Both the position numbers and the translations under genes were made by a program. This document shows, in pieces, positions 5,184 through 8,730 of a stretch of DNA of 8,730 nucleotides. Under the pieces are notes generated by a model. That model was given only the letters and a program-made list of their open reading frames with translations, did no database searches and was not told the DNA's origin. Origin of the DNA: Clostridia bacterium (GTDB taxonomy: Bacteria > Bacillota > Clostridia > Saccharofermentanales > UBA5734); NCBI GenBank assembly GCA_017997315.1, contig JAGOFF010000090.1:1-8730 (forward strand). The letters run 5' to 3'. The first letter of the stretch is position 1, and each line of letters opens with the position of its first letter.

Positions 5184-8100
5184 ATGAAAAAGAAACTTTT
5201 CATCTTGCTCGTAGTGGCCTCCATGGTGCTGCAGATGATCGGATTCTCGCCGATCAGCGCAACATCGGTGGACGAGTACAGCCAGTTTGCATCCAAGAAC
5301 ATCGCTTGGGTTGGCGGCAACATCAACGCTTCAAAGGCGTACTACATTGAGGGGATGAGCGTGCCGCAACGCCTGATCCTTGCAGATGTGGACCCTGCCG
5401 AATCGCACAGTATTACGCTGTCTTATGGATTCACAAAGAATACCAAATACGCATATGATTTTCTGACCGGATGGGGACAAGCGGTGGAAGCCGCTGCCGA
5501 CAACGGTTCCGTCTGGTCTGAAGATTGGATGTGGCTGGGAATCTCACAGGCGGACTGGCCGGTGCATGTTGCCGTCGAGGTGCCCGAGGATGCATTTGCC
5601 GGAGCAGATCGTTTGGCTGCATTTGAAGCGATGTACGGAAATCGAATGATCGATGTGTACGCCAACGGCGGCACGTTGGAGAACGTGCAGATCGTCATCG
5701 ATCCCACGTTGAAGTCAAACAAGGATGACGGTGCCACCAGTGATGTCTACTGGACCTTGAGTTGGGAAGGCACTGCAACAGATGTCATGGTCTTGTACGC
5801 AGGACACATTGCAGTTGGCCTGGAATATCCTCCGACCGGACTTGGCTGGGGGCCAGGAATGGGAGCCGGAGAGATCAGCGGGTCTCCTTATCATCACAGC
5901 GTCGTAGCCGCTTCTGATTTCACACCGGGATCCAGAGACAATCAACTCCAGACTTCAGCAATCGATCTCAAGTCCGGAATTTCCGGGTACAAGTGGAATG
6001 ACCAGAACGGAAACGGCATCTGGGATGCAGCGGAACCGCCCCTGGCGAACTGGGAGATCTGGGTCGATCTGGACAAGGACGGCGTGAAGGACGCCGGCGA
6101 GTCGACGTTCACCGACGCGACCGGCAAGTACTACCTTGAGTTTGTTCTGATAGATCAATCGGATACCACACTTTTAGTCCGTGAAGTACAGAAAACTGGA
6201 TGGACCAAAACGTTTCCGACAGGAGATTACCATTCTGTTGTTGTGACTCCCGGATACGGTGTCGACAACATCAACTTTGGCAATCGGTACGCCGCGACGG
6301 GCAGTCTGGTTCTTTCCGGAACCAAAACCCTCACGGGACGCACCCTGATTCCAGGTGAGTTCTCCTTTGAACTCTGGGAAGGCTCTACTCTCCTGAAAAC
6401 CGTGACGAACGGTACAGGCGGAACCATCCCGTTCGGCACGATCAACTACACACTCGCGGATGTCGGCACACACACTTATACTGTCAAGGAGGTTATCCCA
6501 GTATCCAAACTGGGCGGCGTGACGTATGACACGACGATCTATACCGTGACCGTGACGGTTTCCGACAAGGGCGACGGTACGCTCAACGTGGTGCTGGGCG
6601 CCGGCAGTGCAAACCCGGCTGCGTTGAACTTTACCAACGTCTATGCGGCGACGGGCCACCTGGACCTTTCGGGCACCAAGACGCTAACCGGCCGCACCCT
6701 GGGGACGGGCGAATTTTCCTTTGAACTGTGGGAAGGCACGACGCTGATCCAGACGGTCGCAAACGGCGCGGGCGGAAGCATCGCGTTCAACACGATCCAG
6801 TACACGCTGGCGAACGTCGGAACACACACCTACACGGTCAAGGAGGTCATCCCGGCGACCAAACTGGGCGGCGTGACGTATGACACGACGGTCTACACCG
6901 TGACCGTGACGGTTTCCGACAAGGGCGACGGCACGTTGAACGTTGTACTGGGCGCCGGCAGCGCAAGCCCGACCGGCCTCAACTTCACCAACACCTACGC
7001 GGCGTCCGGCGTTCTTAACCTGGCCGGAACCAAGACGCTGACCGGGCGTGTTCTTGGAATCGGCGAGTTCTCCTACGAGTTGTGGGAAGGCGCGACGCTG
7101 ATCGAGACCGTCGCGAACGGCGCGGGCGGAAGCATCGCGTTCAGCACGATCATCTACACGCTGGCGAATGTCGGCATACATACCTATACAGTCAAGGAAG
7201 TGATTCCGGCGACCAAACTGGGTGGCGTGACCTATGACACGACGATCTATACCGTGATCGTGACGGTCTCCGACAAAGGTGACGGCACATTGAACGTGGT
7301 GCTGGATCCGGGAAGCGCGAATCCCGCCGGTCTCAACTTCACCAATATCTATGCTGCAACGGGCCATCTGGATCTGTCGGGAACCAAGACGCTGACGGGG
7401 CGGACCCTGGCAGCGGGCGAGTTCTCCTTTGAACTGCGGGAAGGCACGACGCTGATTGAGACGGTGTCGAACCTGGCGAACGGCAGCTTTGCCTTCAGTG
7501 CGATCCAGTACACGCTTGCGAATGTCGGAACGCACACCTACACGGTCAAGGAGGTCGTTGGTGCCCTGGGAGGCGTGACGTACTCCACGACGGTTTATAC
7601 CGTAACCGTGACGGTCTCCGACAAAGGCGACGGCACGCTGAATATCGTGCTGGGCGCCGGCAGCGCGAGCCCGACCGGCCTCAACTTCACGAATACCTAC
7701 GCAGCGACGGGCGAGCTGGCTCTCCGCGGATCCAAAGCTCTGACCGGACGGACCCTGGCGGCGGGCGAGTTCTCCTTTGAACTCCGGGAAGGCACAACGC
7801 TGATCGAGACGGTGTCGAACCTGGCGAATGGCAGCTTCGCTTTCACTACGATCGCGTACGATTTGTCCGACGTGGGAACGCACACCTACACGGTGAAAGA
7901 AGTCGCTGGCTCCTTGGGCGGCGTGACGTATGACACGACGATCTACACCGTGATCGTACACGTCTCGGACAACGGGAACGGCACACTGGACGTGGATGTC
8001 GACGAGGAAAGCGACTCTCCGACCGGGCTGTACTTCACCAACGTCTACGCGGCGACGGGCCATCTGGACCTGTCGGGCACCAAGACCCTGACCGGACGGA

Positions 8101-8730
8101 CCTTGGCGGCGGGCGAATTCTCCTTTGAACTGCGGGAAGGCACAACGCTGATCCAGACGGTTTCGAACCTGGCAGGCGGAAGCTTCAGCTTCAGCGCGAT
8201 CCAGTACACGCTGGCGAACGTCGGGACACACATTTACACGGTGAAGGAAGTCGCTGGCTCCCTGGGTGGCGTGACGTATGACACGACGATCTACACCGTA
8301 ACCGTGACGGTCTCCGACAAGGGCGACGGCACGCTCAACGTCGTGCTTGCTCCCCGCAGCGCGAATCCCACCGGGCTCAACTTCACCAACACCTACGCGG
8401 CGACGGGGCATCTGGATCTGTCGGGCACCAAAACGTTGACCGGACGGACCCTGGCGGCGGGCGAATTCTCCTTTGAACTCTGGAAGGGCGCGACGCTGAT
8501 CGAGACGGTTTCGAACCTGGCAGGCGGAAGCTTCAGCTTCAACGCGATCCAGTACACGCTTGCGGATGTCGGGATCCACACCTACACGGTCAAGGAGATC
8601 ATCCCGGCGACCAAACTGGGCGGCGTGACTTACAGCACGACGATCTACACCGTGATCGTGACGGTCTCCGACAAGGGCGACGGTACGCTGAACGAGGTGC
8701 TGGATCCGGGCAGCGCGAATCCTGCCGGCC
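5184..8730 (+). CDS. Large secreted repeat adhesin: SdrD-B-like domain plus Spy0128/FctA-type isopeptide repeats (3' end outside window)
   Basis: This is one open frame of at least 1182 residues without a stop or frameshift to the window end. Residues 1-26 form a signal peptide (MKKK, hydrophobic 5-21, probable cleavage after ISA26). Residues 27-264 are an N-terminal domain ending in a W-G-x-G-M-G / SGSPYHH motif (222-238); I recall similar regions at the front of other large surface proteins but know no function. Residues 265-369 are SdrD-B-like, with two calcium-loop motifs (D273-N275-N277-D281-E284; D295-D297-D299-D303-E306) and a closing INFGN. From 370 come Spy0128-like domains, each with Lys in GTKTLTGR, Glu in YTVKEV and Asn in FTNxY (K381, E436, N485 in unit 1), the expected Lys-Glu-Asn isopeptide triad. 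The protein is probably a stalk-like surface adhesin. The anchor (LPXTG or other) is not visible. It is preceded by a c-di-GMP riboswitch. Start set by AGGGG at 5171-5175. Confidence 0.9.
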   Translation, partial: MKKKLFILLVVASMVLQMIGFSPISATSVDEYSQFASKNIAWVGGNINASKAYYIEGMSVPQRLILADVDPAESHSITLSYGFTKNTKYAYDFLTGWGQAVEAAADNGSVWSEDWMWLGISQADWPVHVAVEVPEDAFAGADRLAAFEAMYGNRMIDVYANGGTLENVQIVIDPTLKSNKDDGATSDVYWTLSWEGTATDVMVLYAGHIAVGLEYPPTGLGWGPGMGAGEISGSPYHHSVVAASDFTPGSRDNQLQTSAIDLKSGISGYKWNDQNGNGIWDAAEPPLANWEIWVDLDKDGVKDAGESTFTDATGKYYLEFVLIDQSDTTLLVREVQKTGWTKTFPTGDYHSVVVTPGYGVDNINFGNRYAATGSLVLSGTKTLTGRTLIPGEFSFELWEGSTLLKTVTNGTGGTIPFGTINYTLADVGTHTYTVKEVIPVSKLGGVTYDTTIYTVTVTVSDKGDGTLNVVLGAGSANPAALNFTNVYAATGHLDLSGTKTLTGRTLGTGEFSFELWEGTTLIQTVANGAGGSIAFNTIQYTLANVGTHTYTVKEVIPATKLGGVTYDTTVYTVTVTVSDKGDGTLNVVLGAGSASPTGLNFTNTYAASGVLNLAGTKTLTGRVLGIGEFSYELWEGATLIETVANGAGGSIAFSTIIYTLANVGIHTYTVKEVIPATKLGGVTYDTTIYTVIVTVSDKGDGTLNVVLDPGSANPAGLNFTNIYAATGHLDLSGTKTLTGRTLAAGEFSFELREGTTLIETVSNLANGSFAFSAIQYTLANVGTHTYTVKEVVGALGGVTYSTTVYTVTVTVSDKGDGTLNIVLGAGSASPTGLNFTNTYAATGELALRGSKALTGRTLAAGEFSFELREGTTLIETVSNLANGSFAFTTIAYDLSDVGTHTYTVKEVAGSLGGVTYDTTIYTVIVHVSDNGNGTLDVDVDEESDSPTGLYFTNVYAATGHLDLSGTKTLTGRTLAAGEFSFELREGTTLIQTVSNLAGGSFSFSAIQYTLANVGTHIYTVKEVAGSLGGVTYDTTIYTVTVTVSDKGDGTLNVVLAPRSANPTGLNFTNTYAATGHLDLSGTKTLTGRTLAAGEFSFELWKGATLIETVSNLAGGSFSFNAIQYTLADVGIHTYTVKEIIPATKLGGVTYSTTIYTVIVTVSDKGDGTLNEVLDPGSANPAG
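6291..8730 (+). repeat. Tandem array of 348/354-nt coding repeats (6 complete, 1 partial)
   Basis: Units start at 6291, 6645, 6999, 7353, 7701, 8049 and 8397. Units 1-3 are 354 nt (118 residues), units 4-6 are 348 nt (116 residues), and unit 7 runs off the window. The 6-nt difference lies between KEV and GGVTY: IPATKL (IPVSKL in unit 1) in the long type, VGAL or AGSL in the short type. Each unit encodes one Spy0128/FctA-like isopeptide domain. Units 2-7 are much closer to each other than to unit 1. Unit 5 is the odd one inside the array, with GSKALTGR and an acidic stretch (VDVDEESD) before FTNVY, but it keeps the Lys/Glu/Asn triad. Confidence 0.95.

Noticed and set aside
5150..5350. 66-residue + strand frame overlapping the adhesin start
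   Set aside because: It is out of frame with the signal-peptide-bearing gene and has no support.
6684..8579. 631-residue open frame on the minus strand through the repeats, and 62-residue minus-strand frames recurring every 348 nt
   Set aside because: They are mirror images of the coding repeats. The + strand encodes a continuous, family-matching protein, and the recurrence simply follows the repeat period.
6291..8730. CRISPR array or non-coding satellite as an explanation of the periodicity
   Set aside because: The period is 348/354 nt, always a multiple of three, and encodes a recognisable protein domain. There are no short repeats with unique spacers.
1..8730. Insertion sequence, transposase, integrase, attachment site or tRNA gene
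   Set aside because: I saw no transposase or integrase motifs, no flanking terminal repeats and no tRNA-like T-loop and acceptor pattern on either strand.

Overview
The window reads as a bacterial chromosome segment that is fairly GC-rich. It has strong Shine-Dalgarno sites and hairpin-plus-T-run terminators. The RNase P RNA tail, the stand-alone TSCPD protein, the c-di-GMP-I riboswitch and the Spy0128/FctA-type isopeptide repeats would all suit a Gram-positive-like anaerobe (Bacillota or a relative). The PurM is of the long form that I associate with Bacteroidota. I therefore do not name a genus, and the phylum call is tentative.

Left part (1-4690), housekeeping, all on the + strand: the 3' end of the RNase P RNA gene (rnpB, cut by the window start), a long-form purM, a small TSCPD-domain protein that follows purM with no gap, then rpsO (ribosomal protein S15) and pnp (polynucleotide phosphorylase). 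rpsO has its own extended -10 promoter and a GC-rich terminator. A good pnp promoter appears to be built into that terminator, and pnp has a roughly 170-nt structured leader. A strong terminator closes pnp.

Right part (4690-8730), a regulated surface-protein locus: a promoter near 4859-4887, then a c-di-GMP-I (GEMM-I) riboswitch at about 4950-5046. The 3' strand of its aptamer is also the 5' arm of an intrinsic terminator (5028-5085). Ligand binding should therefore prevent termination, making an ON switch. About 100 nt downstream starts a large secreted protein that is still open at the window end (at least 1182 residues). It has a signal peptide, an N-terminal domain ending in a W-G-x-G-M-G / SGSPYHH motif, an SdrD-B-like calcium-binding domain, and six complete plus one partial Spy0128-like isopeptide domains of 116-118 residues.

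The most interesting system here is the pairing of a c-di-GMP sensor RNA with a giant, recombination-shaped repeat adhesin. It implies that c-di-GMP, the usual sessility signal, turns on a long covalently stabilised surface stalk. The 3' end of the protein, with its anchor type and true repeat number, lies outside the window.
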